From positions 86,733-150,732 of the forward strand of contig DQPL01000098.1 in assembly GCA_015664885.1 (NCBI GenBank): 64,000 bases of DNA, given 5' to 3'. Position numbers and translations under genes: made by a program. Below the pieces are notes generated by a model. That model saw nothing but the letters and a program-made list of their open reading frames with translations. It did not search any database and had not been told where the DNA came from. Every line of letters starts with the position of its first letter. The stretch's first letter is position 1. This DNA comes from Gemmatimonadota bacterium. GTDB taxonomy: Bacteria > Gemmatimonadota > Gemmatimonadetes > Longimicrobiales > Gaopeijiaceae. Below, piece after piece: positions 26,988-35,252 of the stretch.

Positions 26988-28400
26988 TCAGGGATTCTCG
27001 AGTTCGGCGAGGCGAGTGGCCACTTCCTGGAGCTGATCGCGCACGGCGCGCAGTGACGTGCCCCCGTCGGAGTCACGCGCGTCCGCGGACCGAAACCAAT
27101 CGAAGACCTCGGCCACGTCCTGCTCGAACGCTTCGTGCTCCGCTTTCATGGCATCCAGCGGCAACTCAGAGAGAGAGACACCGGAGTCCTCTGATGTGCG
27201 GACGAGACGTCCCACCACCTCGTGGGTCGTGCGAAACGGTACACCCCGACGCACCAGGTAGTCCGCCAGATCCGTGGCCAGGAGTTGCGCATTCATCACC
27301 TCGAGCATGCGCTCCGGAACGAAGGTGGCAGTCTCCACGGCGCCTGCGACGGGCGGCAGCGTCAGGTCCAAGGTGTCCACGGTGTCGAAGAGCGCCTCCT
27401 TGTCTTCCTGTAGATCCCGGTTGTACCCGGTCGGAAGCCCCTTCAGCAGCGTAATCATCGTCGTCAAGTTGCCGGCGAGGCGGCCCGACTTCCCCCGCGC
27501 GAGCTCGGCGACGTCGGGATTCCGCTTCTGGGGCATCAGGCTCGAGCCCGTGCTATAGCCGTCCGACAACCGAAGAAAGCCGAACTCCACGCTCGAAAAG
27601 AGCACCAGATCCTCCGAGAGCCGCGAAAGGTGGACTCCGATCATCGCGCCGGCGTATACCAAGTCACACACCCAGTCCCGATCGGCGACCGCATCGATGG
27701 AGTTCTCGCTCAGGCGCTCGAAGCCGAGCTCCTTTCGCAGCGCATCGCGGTCCACAGGAAATGGGCACCCGGCAATGGCACCCGAGCCCAGGGGCAAAAC
27801 GGACGCGGCGTCACCGGCGCGGCGCACTCTCTCGATGTCGCGCAGAAACGCGAACACGTGCGCGAGGGCCCAATGTGCGGCGCGGATCGGTTGTGCTTGC
27901 TGGAGGTGCGTGTAACCGGGCATCACCGCGTCGATACCGCTCGCCGCGAGGTCGCGAAGTGCACGGCACAGTGCTCTCAAGTGGACCTCGATGCGCTTGG
28001 CGGAGGTCATGCCGTACGCCCTGACTCCCGTGGACGACTGGTCGTTCCGGGAGCGCCCGGTGTGCAGCTTGCCGGCGACATCACCGGCAGCTTCTCCGAG
28101 CATGCGCTCGATGACCGAGTGGATGTCCTCTTCCGGCGCGTCTCCCAGGCCGTCTTCATCGATCCGGGCTTCCACTACATCCAGACCGGACAGGATGGCC
28201 TCGACTTCCGCCTCCGTCAGGACTTGGGCCCCACCCAGCGCACGCGCCCATGCCCTGCTGCCGCGGATGTCCTCACGCCACAGGCGTTGGTCGATATGCA
28301 AGCTGAGGTTGAGCGGGACCATCTCGGGGGCCATCTTGCCCTCGAAACGCCCCCCCCACAGCGCAGCGGGGACAGGTGCCGCGGGGTCTGTGTCGCTCAG
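26988..28400 (-). CDS. argH: Argininosuccinate lyase, apparent CTG start
   Basis: Last step of arginine synthesis: argininosuccinate to arginine and fumarate. Fumarase/aspartase-superfamily marks are LWGGRFEGK, GRSRNDQSSTGVRAYG, PGYTHLQQAQPIRAAHW and the signature GSSLMPQKRNPDVAE. No ATG, GTG or TTG precedes the essential LWGGRF segment for a long way in this frame; the first plausible start is CTG 28400, whose TG overlaps the TGA of argG (CTGA, the counterpart of the ATGA overlaps seen elsewhere). That gives 470 residues, normal for ArgH. Confidence 0.9.
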   Translation of the reverse strand: MSDTDPAAPVPAALWGGRFEGKMAPEMVPLNLSLHIDQRLWREDIRGSRAWARALGGAQVLTEAEVEAILSGLDVVEARIDEDGLGDAPEEDIHSVIERMLGEAAGDVAGKLHTGRSRNDQSSTGVRAYGMTSAKRIEVHLRALCRALRDLAASGIDAVMPGYTHLQQAQPIRAAHWALAHVFAFLRDIERVRRAGDAASVLPLGSGAIAGCPFPVDRDALRKELGFERLSENSIDAVADRDWVCDLVYAGAMIGVHLSRLSEDLVLFSSVEFGFLRLSDGYSTGSSLMPQKRNPDVAELARGKSGRLAGNLTTMITLLKGLPTGYNRDLQEDKEALFDTVDTLDLTLPPVAGAVETATFVPERMLEVMNAQLLATDLADYLVRRGVPFRTTHEVVGRLVRTSEDSGVSLSELPLDAMKAEHEAFEQDVAEVFDWFRSADARDSDGGTSLRAVRDQLQEVATRLAELENP

Positions 28401-29653
28401 AGCGCCCCGGCCTCGACGACCTGTTCGGTCAGCTTGGAGACGGCCTGTTGGCTGGTCGGGTCCTTGCCGGCCATGGCTGCCGCAGCACGAATGGGCAGGC
28501 CGAAGAGACGGATGAAGCCGTCCGCATCCGCGTGATCGTAGGTGGCGGCACGGCCGAAGCTCGCGAGGTCCTCGCGGTACAGCGACACCGGGCTCTGCCG
28601 GGACGCTACGGAGCAGCAGCCCTTGAAGAGCTTGAGCCTGACCGAGCCGGTCACGTTCTTCGACAGAACGTCGGACATGGCCTGCATCGCTTCGCGCTCC
28701 GGGGTCCACCAGCGGCCTTCGTAGATCATGTCGGCCCACCGCTGAGCGATTTCGTCCTTGAGGCCTTCGGCACGACGGTCGATGGTGATCGACTCGAGGT
28801 CCTTGATCGCCGCATAGAGCAGCGTGCCGCCCGGTGTCTCGTACACGCCGCGAGACTTCATGCCGACGAGACGGTTCTCGACCAGGTCTGCGCGCCCGAC
28901 ACCGTGCCGCGCCCCGACCTCGTTGAGAGTCTCGAGCAGCTGGACCGCGCCCATGGCCTCACCGTTCACCGATACCGGCACGCCGCCCTCGAAGGCGATC
29001 TCCACGTACTCTGCTTTGTCGGGCGCAAGCTCAGGTGCCAGAGTCCACAGAAACATCGACTCTTCCGGCTCGAATGCCGGGTCCTCGAGGGGCCCACCTT
29101 CGTGGGAAATGTGCCAAAGGTTCTCGTCTCTCGAGAATAGCTTGGTCTCGTCCACGCCTTCGAGCGGGATGTTGCGCTCATGCGCATACGCGAGTGCGTC
29201 CTCGCGGGACTCCAGATCCCACTCCCGCCACGGCGCGATGATCTTCAGATCAGGCGCGAGCGCCGCGTAACTGAGCTCGAAGCGCACCTGGTCGTTTCCC
29301 TTGCCGGTGCACCCGTGCGAAACGGCATCCGCACCGACCAACCTGGCGATTTCGACCTGACGTTGTCCGAGAATCGGACGCGCCATCGCAGTACCCAGCA
29401 AGTACTTACGGCCGTAGACGGCACCTATCTTGAGCGTGGGCCAGGCGAAGTCCTCTACGAACGGTTGGCGTAGGTCCTCGCCGTAGAAGCTGCTCGCGCC
29501 GGTCGCAAGGGCCTTGGCCTCGAGGCCATCCAGGCCACCCTGCTGGCCGACGTCGCCCGCCATACAAATGACTTCGGCCCCGTAGTTCTCCGTGAGCCAT
29601 GGCACGATGACGGAGGTATCGAGCCCGCCGGAATATCCGAGAACCACCTTCAT
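28397..29653 (-). CDS. argG: Argininosuccinate synthase
   Basis: Joins citrulline and aspartate with ATP to give argininosuccinate. 418 residues with the N-type ATP pyrophosphatase loop VLGYSGGLDTSVIVPWL, then SHGCTGKGNDQVRFELSY, AYAHERNIPL and the C-terminal oligomerisation region. ATG 29653 has AGAGGA about 7 nt upstream. Its 160-nt leader holds a structured element, and the promoter upstream overlaps an ARG box, so it should be repressed by ArgR, encoded next upstream. Confidence 0.97.
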   Translation of the reverse strand: MKVVLGYSGGLDTSVIVPWLTENYGAEVICMAGDVGQQGGLDGLEAKALATGASSFYGEDLRQPFVEDFAWPTLKIGAVYGRKYLLGTAMARPILGQRQVEIARLVGADAVSHGCTGKGNDQVRFELSYAALAPDLKIIAPWREWDLESREDALAYAHERNIPLEGVDETKLFSRDENLWHISHEGGPLEDPAFEPEESMFLWTLAPELAPDKAEYVEIAFEGGVPVSVNGEAMGAVQLLETLNEVGARHGVGRADLVENRLVGMKSRGVYETPGGTLLYAAIKDLESITIDRRAEGLKDEIAQRWADMIYEGRWWTPEREAMQAMSDVLSKNVTGSVRLKLFKGCCSVASRQSPVSLYREDLASFGRAATYDHADADGFIRLFGLPIRAAAAMAGKDPTSQQAVSKLTEQVVEAGAL

Positions 29654-29688
29654 GATGATTTCCTCTAGCCGCGCTCAGCAGCGCGAGT

Positions 29689-29780
29689 AAAAAACCAGGG
29701 CCGGGGGTCGGAAGACCAACGCTTCCCGCCGAAGCTCTGGGGGGCACCTGCCCCTAACTGCCGCCCCCGGTCCCCTTTTT
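29689..29780 (-). promoter_or_regulatory. Structured argG leader: multi-hairpin element ending in a U-run
   Basis: On the minus strand a closing stem (GGG, bulged A, CCGGGGG with CCCCCGGCCC; 29764-29774 with 29698-29707) encloses two clear hairpins, GGGGC-AGGT-GCCCC (29741-29754) and GCTTC-GGCGG-GAAGC (29721-29735), and possibly GGTC-TTCC-GACC (29706-29717), which competes with the closing stem. Six U follow three nt after the stem, ahead of the argG ribosome site. On the plus strand the same stem is followed by five T. It may be a terminator-type switch for argG, or a bidirectional terminator. No known riboswitch class is recognised. Confidence 0.5.
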
Positions 29781-29815
29781 CAGTTCAAGCTTGCATGGCC
29801 GACATTGTCGGTCAG

Positions 29816-29851
29816 GAAGAATAAATATTCACCTTGTGTGCATTATGTCAA
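29816..29851 (-). promoter_or_regulatory. argG promoter with ARG box over the -10
   Basis: Minus strand: TTGACA (29846-29851), 18-nt spacer, TATTTA (29822-29827). The -10 lies inside GGTGAATATTTATTCTTC (29816-29833), close to the ArgR site pattern TGAATwwwwATTCA. ArgR with bound arginine would block polymerase here. It lies between argR and argG. Confidence 0.72.
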
Positions 29852-29870
29852 GCAGAACGGCGGGCTGATG

Positions 29871-30326
29871 TCAGTGTAGAGGACGTGCCATCTGCTCGAG
29901 CCGTGCCTGAACCGCCGGGAGGAACTCGGGTTTGCGCAGAATGATGAGGATGGTGTCGTCCCCGGCGAGCGTGCCCAGGACCTCGTGCCACTCTTCCCAG
30001 TCGATGCCGGCCGCAACGGTTTGAGCGCCACCCTTCATGGTCTGCACCACCAGGAGGTGATCGACTCCCTCGGCGGATTGGAAAAGCGCTGGAAGCAGAG
30101 ATTCCAATGACGGCGTGCTGTCCCACTCCTCAGGCACCGAATAGTGGGGCGCACCGTCCGCACCGGGCACTTTCACGAGGCGCAATTCGCGCATGTCGCG
30201 GGAAAGCGTAGCCTGGGTCACGTCGGTGCCCTGCTTCTGCAGAAGCTCACGCAGCGATTCCTGGCTGGTGACGCGATGGTTCTTGAGAACCTCGAGGATT
30301 TGCGCGTGACGGTCGTGCTTGCTCAC
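29871..30326 (-). CDS. argR: Arginine repressor ArgR
   Basis: Arginine-sensing transcriptional repressor of 151 residues: an N-terminal winged helix (HAQILEVLKNHRVTSQESL, VTQATLSRDMRELRLVKV) and a C-terminal oligomerisation and arginine-binding domain (GAQTVAAGIDWEEWHEVLGTLAGDDTILII). ATG 30326 overlaps the thioredoxin stop by 4 nt. Its likely target is the ARG box just downstream in front of argG, giving a compact autogenous-style arginine circuit. Confidence 0.95.
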   Translation of the reverse strand: MSKHDRHAQILEVLKNHRVTSQESLRELLQKQGTDVTQATLSRDMRELRLVKVPGADGAPHYSVPEEWDSTPSLESLLPALFQSAEGVDHLLVVQTMKGGAQTVAAGIDWEEWHEVLGTLAGDDTILIILRKPEFLPAVQARLEQMARPLH

Positions 30327-30772
30327 GCCGCCGCCTCCTCGAGGAAGGCACGAACGCGCTCGGGCTCGAAGCCCATGCTGCGCTCCACCTCCACGCCGTC
30401 CCGGAAGATGATCAAGGTCGGGATGCTCCGGATGTCATACTTGGCCGCGACTTCAGGCGCGCGGTCGGTGTCCACCTTTGTCACCAGGACCTTACCCATG
30501 TGCTGGTGCGCGAGCTCGTCTACCAGGGGCGCGACCATCTTGCAGGGGCCGCACCAGTCCGCGTAGAAGTCGACCAGGACAGGCACGGACGCCTTCAGTA
30601 CCGTGGCGTCGAAGTCGTCCTGCGCGACCTTCACGGGCCGGTCGAGCCGCATGGGCTTGCTGCATTCGCCGCACTTGGGGCGGTCCGCGGCGCGCGCGAA
30701 GTCCACGCGGTTCTGAGTACTGCAGAAGGCACAGCGCAGCGTGATGGGGCTTTGGGCTTCGGTCGTAGTCAT
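30323..30772 (-). CDS. trxC: Thioredoxin 2 with N-terminal zinc motif
   Basis: Cytosolic disulfide reductase of 149 residues. The N-terminus has two CxxC pairs, C14/C17 and C34/C37, the zinc site typical of TrxC, and the active site WCGPC is at residues 73-77, followed by the cis-proline region IRSIPTLIIF. It leads the trxC-argR unit by translational coupling. In E. coli TrxC is linked to oxidative stress; here the neighbour is the arginine regulator. Confidence 0.93.
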   Translation of the reverse strand: MTTTEAQSPITLRCAFCSTQNRVDFARAADRPKCGECSKPMRLDRPVKVAQDDFDATVLKASVPVLVDFYADWCGPCKMVAPLVDELAHQHMGKVLVTKVDTDRAPEVAAKYDIRSIPTLIIFRDGVEVERSMGFEPERVRAFLEEAAA

Positions 30773-30902
30773 GGACGCTCCACGAGGATTCCTAGCGCGA
30801 AACTATACTCCGATTCGTCCTACTCGCCAACGACTTGCGGCGTTTCGAGAGTGCGACCCAAGGGTGGCGGTGGCGTGTGACAATCGGCATGATGCCGCCC
30901 TG

Positions 30903-31877
30903 ATGAACGCACCGCGCTTCGACTTGGCTCGCTTCGAGCAGGCCCATGCCCGCATCGTCTCGGCAGTCCACCGGACACCGATGCTGCGGTCGCAGACGCT
31001 CTCCAACCGCATCGGTGCACCCGTGTACCTGAAGTGCGAAAACCTTCAGAAAACGGGCGCATTCAAGGTGCGAGGAGCCCTGCACCGGTTGCTCCAGCTC
31101 AGCGACGAGCAGCGCGCGCGGGGGGTCGCGACGATCTCGGCGGGCAACCACGCGCAGGCACTCGCCTGGGCGGCGACGGCTGCGGGCGTTCGCTGCCTGG
31201 TGGTCATGCCCGAGAGTGCGTCGCCCACCAAAATCCGGGCGAGTAGAGAATACGGCGCCGAAGTGATCCTACACGGTGACGCCAAGGCCGCCTTCACCAA
31301 GGTCTTCGAGCTCTCAGAAGAACGAGGGATGACGTTCGTGCACCCCTTCGACGACGAAGAGGTAGTGGCGGGACACGGGAGCTGCGGCTTGGAGATTGTC
31401 GACCAGTTGCCGGGCGTGCATACCATCGTCGTCCCGGTTGGAGGGGGTGGCCTCTCGTCCGCGATCGCGACCTCGGTAGCGGCAGCCAAGCCGGGCGTCG
31501 CGGTTTGGGGCGTCGAGCCCGAGGGAGCCCCGAGTATGCACCGCTCATTGCAGGCAGGCGAGGCGATCCATCTGGAGTCCGTCAGCACCGTCGCCGATGG
31601 TCTCGCGCCGCCAATGGCCGGTGTCCTGAACCACGAGCTGCTCGCGGCTCACGCACGAGGTGTGGTACTGGTCAGCGACCATCAGATCATCCGCGCGCTG
31701 AGGTTCATCGTCGAGCGCACCAAGCTGCTCGTCGAACCGTCAGGGGCCGCGGCGGTCGCCGCACTGCTGGAAGGCCACATTCCTGTGGGACCAGAGCAGC
31801 CAGTTGTTGCCGTGCTCAGCGGAGGAAACGTCGACCTTCCCTCTCTGTGCACTCTGTTGTCCGAGGGCATGGACTAG
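30903..31877 (+). CDS. Threonine dehydratase / serine racemase-type PLP enzyme
   Basis: Fold-type II PLP enzyme of 324 residues, in the group holding catabolic threonine dehydratase and serine racemase. The PLP lysine is in KCENLQKTGAFKVRGA, with SAGNHAQALAWAA and the phosphate-binding Gly loop VPVGGGGLSSAIA. ATG 30903 (MNAPRFDLARFEQAHARI) fits family starts; a longer frame to 30741 would overlap trxC on the other strand. No C-terminal ACT regulatory domain, so the biosynthetic IlvA form is unlikely. egtC follows immediately. Confidence 0.88.
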   Translation: MNAPRFDLARFEQAHARIVSAVHRTPMLRSQTLSNRIGAPVYLKCENLQKTGAFKVRGALHRLLQLSDEQRARGVATISAGNHAQALAWAATAAGVRCLVVMPESASPTKIRASREYGAEVILHGDAKAAFTKVFELSEERGMTFVHPFDDEEVVAGHGSCGLEIVDQLPGVHTIVVPVGGGGLSSAIATSVAAAKPGVAVWGVEPEGAPSMHRSLQAGEAIHLESVSTVADGLAPPMAGVLNHELLAAHARGVVLVSDHQIIRALRFIVERTKLLVEPSGAAAVAALLEGHIPVGPEQPVVAVLSGGNVDLPSLCTLLSEGMD

Positions 31878-32657
31878 ATGTGTAGGCTGGTCGCATATCT
31901 CGGTGCGCCCATAACGCCCGCGCATCTAGTGTTCGATGGAGCGCATTCGCTCTACGAACAGAGCTGGGCACCCCAGGAGCTGCTGCACGGAACGATAAAC
32001 GCCGACGGGTACGGAGTGGTCTGGTACGCGGATGGGCGCCCCGCCCGCTTGGCGGAATCGCGTCCCATATGGTACAACTCAGACCTCCGTGGCACCCTGG
32101 CCTCGCTGTCTTCCGGCTGTATGCTCGCCGGGCTGCGAAATGGCACCCCGGGAATCCCGCTCGATCGTTCGGGCGTGCCACCGCTGGTATTCGAGAAGTG
32201 GAGCTTCATGCTGAACGGGTTCGTCCCGGACTTCCGGCTGCAGCACATGCGCGCCTTGCGAGCCGAACTCCCCGACGACCTGTACGCCGAGTTAAGAGGA
32301 TCCTCAGACTCGGAGACGCTCTTCCTGCTGGCGGTGGCCGCCATTCGAGGGGGCGCTACGCTTCCGGAGGCACTCGAGCGCGTAGCCAAGACGGTCTATG
32401 ACCGCGTAGGCCGAGAGACTGAAGCTCAGATGAACCTGATATTGAGCGACGGGGAGCGCATCGCAGCAGTGCGCAGCGGGACGCTGCTGGAAACCAACTC
32501 GCTCTATCTGGCGAAGCGCCCACCCTTTGCGCCCGACGGCATCGTGCTCGCGTCGGAGCGTCTCGATTCTGGTGCGGTGTGGGAACCCGTCGACGGGCAT
32601 AGTTGGATCGAGATTGGCCCGCAACTGGAGGTGCAAGGCGAGGGGCTCTTCTTTTAG
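31878..32657 (+). CDS. egtC: EgtC-like class II glutamine amidotransferase
   Basis: Ntn hydrolase with the catalytic Cys as residue 2 (MCRLVAYLGAP), 259 residues, matching EgtC, which removes the gamma-glutamyl group from the hercynyl-gamma-glutamyl-cysteine sulfoxide intermediate of ergothioneine synthesis. Other marks: HADGYG-type segment (INADGYGVVWY), SFMLNGFVPDF and SDSETLFLL. ATG follows the upstream stop directly. egtB and egtD are encoded 2.6 kb away on the other strand, which supports the EgtC call and a gamma-glutamylcysteine-using pathway. Its stop overlaps that of the convergent FrnE-like gene. Confidence 0.85.
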   Translation: MCRLVAYLGAPITPAHLVFDGAHSLYEQSWAPQELLHGTINADGYGVVWYADGRPARLAESRPIWYNSDLRGTLASLSSGCMLAGLRNGTPGIPLDRSGVPPLVFEKWSFMLNGFVPDFRLQHMRALRAELPDDLYAELRGSSDSETLFLLAVAAIRGGATLPEALERVAKTVYDRVGRETEAQMNLILSDGERIAAVRSGTLLETNSLYLAKRPPFAPDGIVLASERLDSGAVWEPVDGHSWIEIGPQLEVQGEGLFF

Positions 32658-33274
32658 GAGAGCTTGTGGACTCCCACTTGGGACATCAACCCCTCCATCG
32701 CCTCGTAGGGCTGCGCGCCTACCACGGCGTAGCCGTCCGCGACGAAGGTCGGCACACCGGTCACGCCCATGTTCCTGGCCCGCTCCCAGTGGGCGTCCAC
32801 GATGCTCCGGTACCGGCGCTCCTCCATCGCCTGGCGCGCCTCGGCTGCATCCAGGCCCACGGTCGCCGCCACGTCCACGACCACGTCCGTCAGCGCGAGG
32901 TTGCGAGCCTCCACGAAATAGGCTCGGAAGAGCGCGTCGTGCAGCGCGTCGGTGACACCGGCCTCATCCCCCCAGACTGCCAGCTCCTGCGCGAGGCGGC
33001 TGTTGTACGTGTGCGTTCGCTCCCCGTACTCCAGGCCCTCCTCCGCCATGAGCGCACCGAACCGGCGTTTCATGTCCTCGAGACCCGCTTCACGGCCGGC
33101 GAAGAGCTCGGCGAGTGGGCGCCCCTCGCTCGGAGTCTCCGGATGGAGGGGGAAATACGTGTAGCGCGCCGTGACGGCGTACTCCGCTTCGAGTTTGCGA
33201 GCGCGCCCGGCGCTCAGGTAACACCAGGGTCAGACGAAGTCGGTGAAGACCTCCAGGACGGCAGAATCGGGCAC
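32654..33274 (-). CDS. FrnE/DsbA-family oxidoreductase, candidate selenoprotein (UPWC)
   Basis: The downstream open frame (139 codons from 33073) lacks the active site. Reading upstream in the same frame through a TGA at 33230-33232 restores a complete FrnE-type protein: GTG 33274 with GAGGTG before it, VFTDFV, TGA, then PWCYLSAGR. The TGA stands exactly where the first Cys of the CPWC redox motif belongs, so selenocysteine at residue 15 is proposed. The rest is typical: HTYNSRLAQELA, LFRAYFVEARNLA and the cis-proline GVPTFV before VVGAQPY. With Sec the length is 206 residues. It lies 10 nt after the PQQ dehydrogenase gene in the egtB-egtD run. Alternative: a point mutation. Confidence 0.78.
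33199..33215 (-). promoter_or_regulatory. Candidate bacterial SECIS hairpin
   Basis: On the minus strand GAGCGC, loop CGGGC, GCGCTC forms a 6-bp stem with a 5-nt loop carrying G at its second position. It starts 15 nt after the TGA, with the loop 21-25 nt after it, inside the 16-37 nt window described for bacterial SECIS elements. It would bind SelB to deliver Sec-tRNA. Confidence 0.6.
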
Positions 33275-33284
33275 AGCAGTCACC

Positions 33285-35252
33285 TCATTGGTCCCCGGTG
33301 GGAAGCGCGAGCGCGACCAGTCGGCCCGGCGTGTCGTCGTCGCCGATCGCGACCACGATGTACTGTCGGCCATCGGACAGGTAGGTCATCGGGGCGCCTG
33401 ACGTGCCCGCGGCGAGCTCGATTTCCCACACTACGGACCCCGTCTGCTTGTCCCATGCGCGAAAGAACTTTCCGCCGGCGATGGGGAGGATGGAGAGCGC
33501 GTCCTCCGATCCCTCGCCGAGGAACAGCAGGGTTTTCGTGAGCATGGGGGCAGGCCGACCCCGCTGCCCGAGCCACGGCAGGTCGAGGTCGGCGAGCGCG
33601 GGATGGTCCCGCGGGCCGGGCCCGTTGGCTTTCATCCACAGGTGCTCGCCGGTGTTCATGTCGATCGCGGTGACGCGTCCATAAGGAGGCTTGAGCAGGG
33701 GCAGCCCTTGCGGCATGGGGACTTCGCGTGGGCGACCCCGGATGTAGCGAAAGTCCGAGCTGTCAGGGTCCGGCGGTGGTACCAGAGCAGTCACGCTCGG
33801 CGAGGTCACCGACGGGATGTACATCACGCCGGTCTCGGGATCGGTTGCCGCGCCGCCCCAGTTGGCGCCTCCGACCCAGCCTGGCATGAGGATGGTCCCC
33901 TGAGTCCCACCGGGAGCGGCGTCCTTCAGCGTGGGCGGAGTAAACATCGAGCCGTAGACAAAGTCAGAGAGGATCTGTTCGGCCTCGGCGCGCAGTTCGG
34001 GGGTGAAGTCGATGAGGTCGTTGGTGGTTATGCCCTGCAGGTCGAAGGGCGCCGGGTGCGTGGGAAAAGGCTGCGTCTCGGCCGCGACTTCACCGGGCAC
34101 GTTCGATGGCGGCACGGGCCGTTCTTCAATCGGCCAGAGCGGCTCTCCCGTCTCGCGATCGAACGCGAAGACAACGGCCTGCTTGGTCAACTGAGCAACC
34201 GCCTTCACCGGCGTTCCGTTCACGACGACATCGATCAGGATTGGCGCAGCGGGCGGATCGTAGTCCCACAGTCCGTGGTGCACCATCTGATAGTGCCACA
34301 CGAGCTCGCCGGTCTCGGCGTCGATCGCGGCTAGGCTTTCGCCATAGAGGTTGTCGCCCAGCCTATGACCTCCGTACCAGTCGTTGGTGGTGGTCTTGAG
34401 CGGCAGGTACACGTGCCCTAGCCCTTCGTCGGCGCTCATGAGCGTCCACACGTTCGCGTTGCCGCTGTACGCCCAGGACGAGTCCGCCCAGGTCTCGATC
34501 GCGGGATCGTCCACCTCGGGAATGGGGCTGAAGCGCCAGCGCAGCTCCCCGGTGCGCACGTCGTAGGCGCGCACGTATCCAGGTGGTGCCGTCATCCAAT
34601 TGCGGTTGGGTACCATCGCGGTGGCGCCGACGATCACGACGTCTCGAACGACGAGCGGCGCCGACGTCCATGTGAAGGTCTCGACGCGCGGGTCCGGGTC
34701 GGCGGCCAAATTCACGGCGCCCCCCTGCCCGAACGCGGCGTCCGGGCGGCCCGTGGCCGCGTCGATCGCGACCAAGTGTTCGCCTGAAGCGAGGTAGATC
34801 CGCTCCACGGTGCCGTCGCTCCAGTACGCGACTCCACGGCTCGAGCGACCCGCAGGCTCGTCGCGCAGTCCTTCTGCGTAGGGGTCGTAGCGCCAGAGCT
34901 GCTGCCCAGTGGCCGGGTCCAACGCGACGGCCTGCCCCATGTTGGTCGAGGCGTACAGGCGCTCGCCGACCTTGATGGGCGTGACCTGATAGTTCGGGTT
35001 GACTCGGGTGTCGGGGAATCGGGCCGGCAGGTCGGAGTCCACCGACTCCCACACCCAAACGATCTCGAGGATCGAGACGTTGGACGCGTCGATCTGGTCC
35101 AGTGGGGAGTACTTGGTAGCCGCGAGGTCTCGCGCGTAATGGGGCCAGTCACCGGCGTCGATAACCGACGCAGGGGGTGACGTGTCGCACGCCGCGAGCA
35201 CGAGGACAACTGCCGACCACAGGCTGGGGCGAGACATGGGCATGCTAGGCAC
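33285..35252 (-). CDS. PQQ-dependent dehydrogenase, lipoprotein-anchored
   Basis: Quinoprotein of 655 residues with an eight-bladed propeller of the glucose/alcohol dehydrogenase type; it oxidises a sugar or alcohol in the periplasm and passes electrons to the respiratory chain. The N-terminus ends in a lipobox (VLVLAACD). Motifs include GDWPHYARDLAATKYSPLDQI, LWRYDPYA, WTSAPLVV, YSGNANVW, VWHYQMVHHGLWDYD and GAPMTYLSDGRQYIVVA. Starts at 35252, 35243 or 35237 are all in frame. It is embedded between egtD (8-nt overlap) and the FrnE-like gene. Substrate unknown. Confidence 0.9.
   Translation of the reverse strand: MPSMPMSRPSLWSAVVLVLAACDTSPPASVIDAGDWPHYARDLAATKYSPLDQIDASNVSILEIVWVWESVDSDLPARFPDTRVNPNYQVTPIKVGERLYASTNMGQAVALDPATGQQLWRYDPYAEGLRDEPAGRSSRGVAYWSDGTVERIYLASGEHLVAIDAATGRPDAAFGQGGAVNLAADPDPRVETFTWTSAPLVVRDVVIVGATAMVPNRNWMTAPPGYVRAYDVRTGELRWRFSPIPEVDDPAIETWADSSWAYSGNANVWTLMSADEGLGHVYLPLKTTTNDWYGGHRLGDNLYGESLAAIDAETGELVWHYQMVHHGLWDYDPPAAPILIDVVVNGTPVKAVAQLTKQAVVFAFDRETGEPLWPIEERPVPPSNVPGEVAAETQPFPTHPAPFDLQGITTNDLIDFTPELRAEAEQILSDFVYGSMFTPPTLKDAAPGGTQGTILMPGWVGGANWGGAATDPETGVMYIPSVTSPSVTALVPPPDPDSSDFRYIRGRPREVPMPQGLPLLKPPYGRVTAIDMNTGEHLWMKANGPGPRDHPALADLDLPWLGQRGRPAPMLTKTLLFLGEGSEDALSILPIAGGKFFRAWDKQTGSVVWEIELAAGTSGAPMTYLSDGRQYIVVAIGDDDTPGRLVALALPTGDQ

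Noticed and set aside
29689..29780. Small SRP RNA gene
   Set aside because: The hairpin-rich GC element lacks the conserved GGAA/GGAAGCAGC apical motif order of 4.5S RNA and lies in the argG leader.
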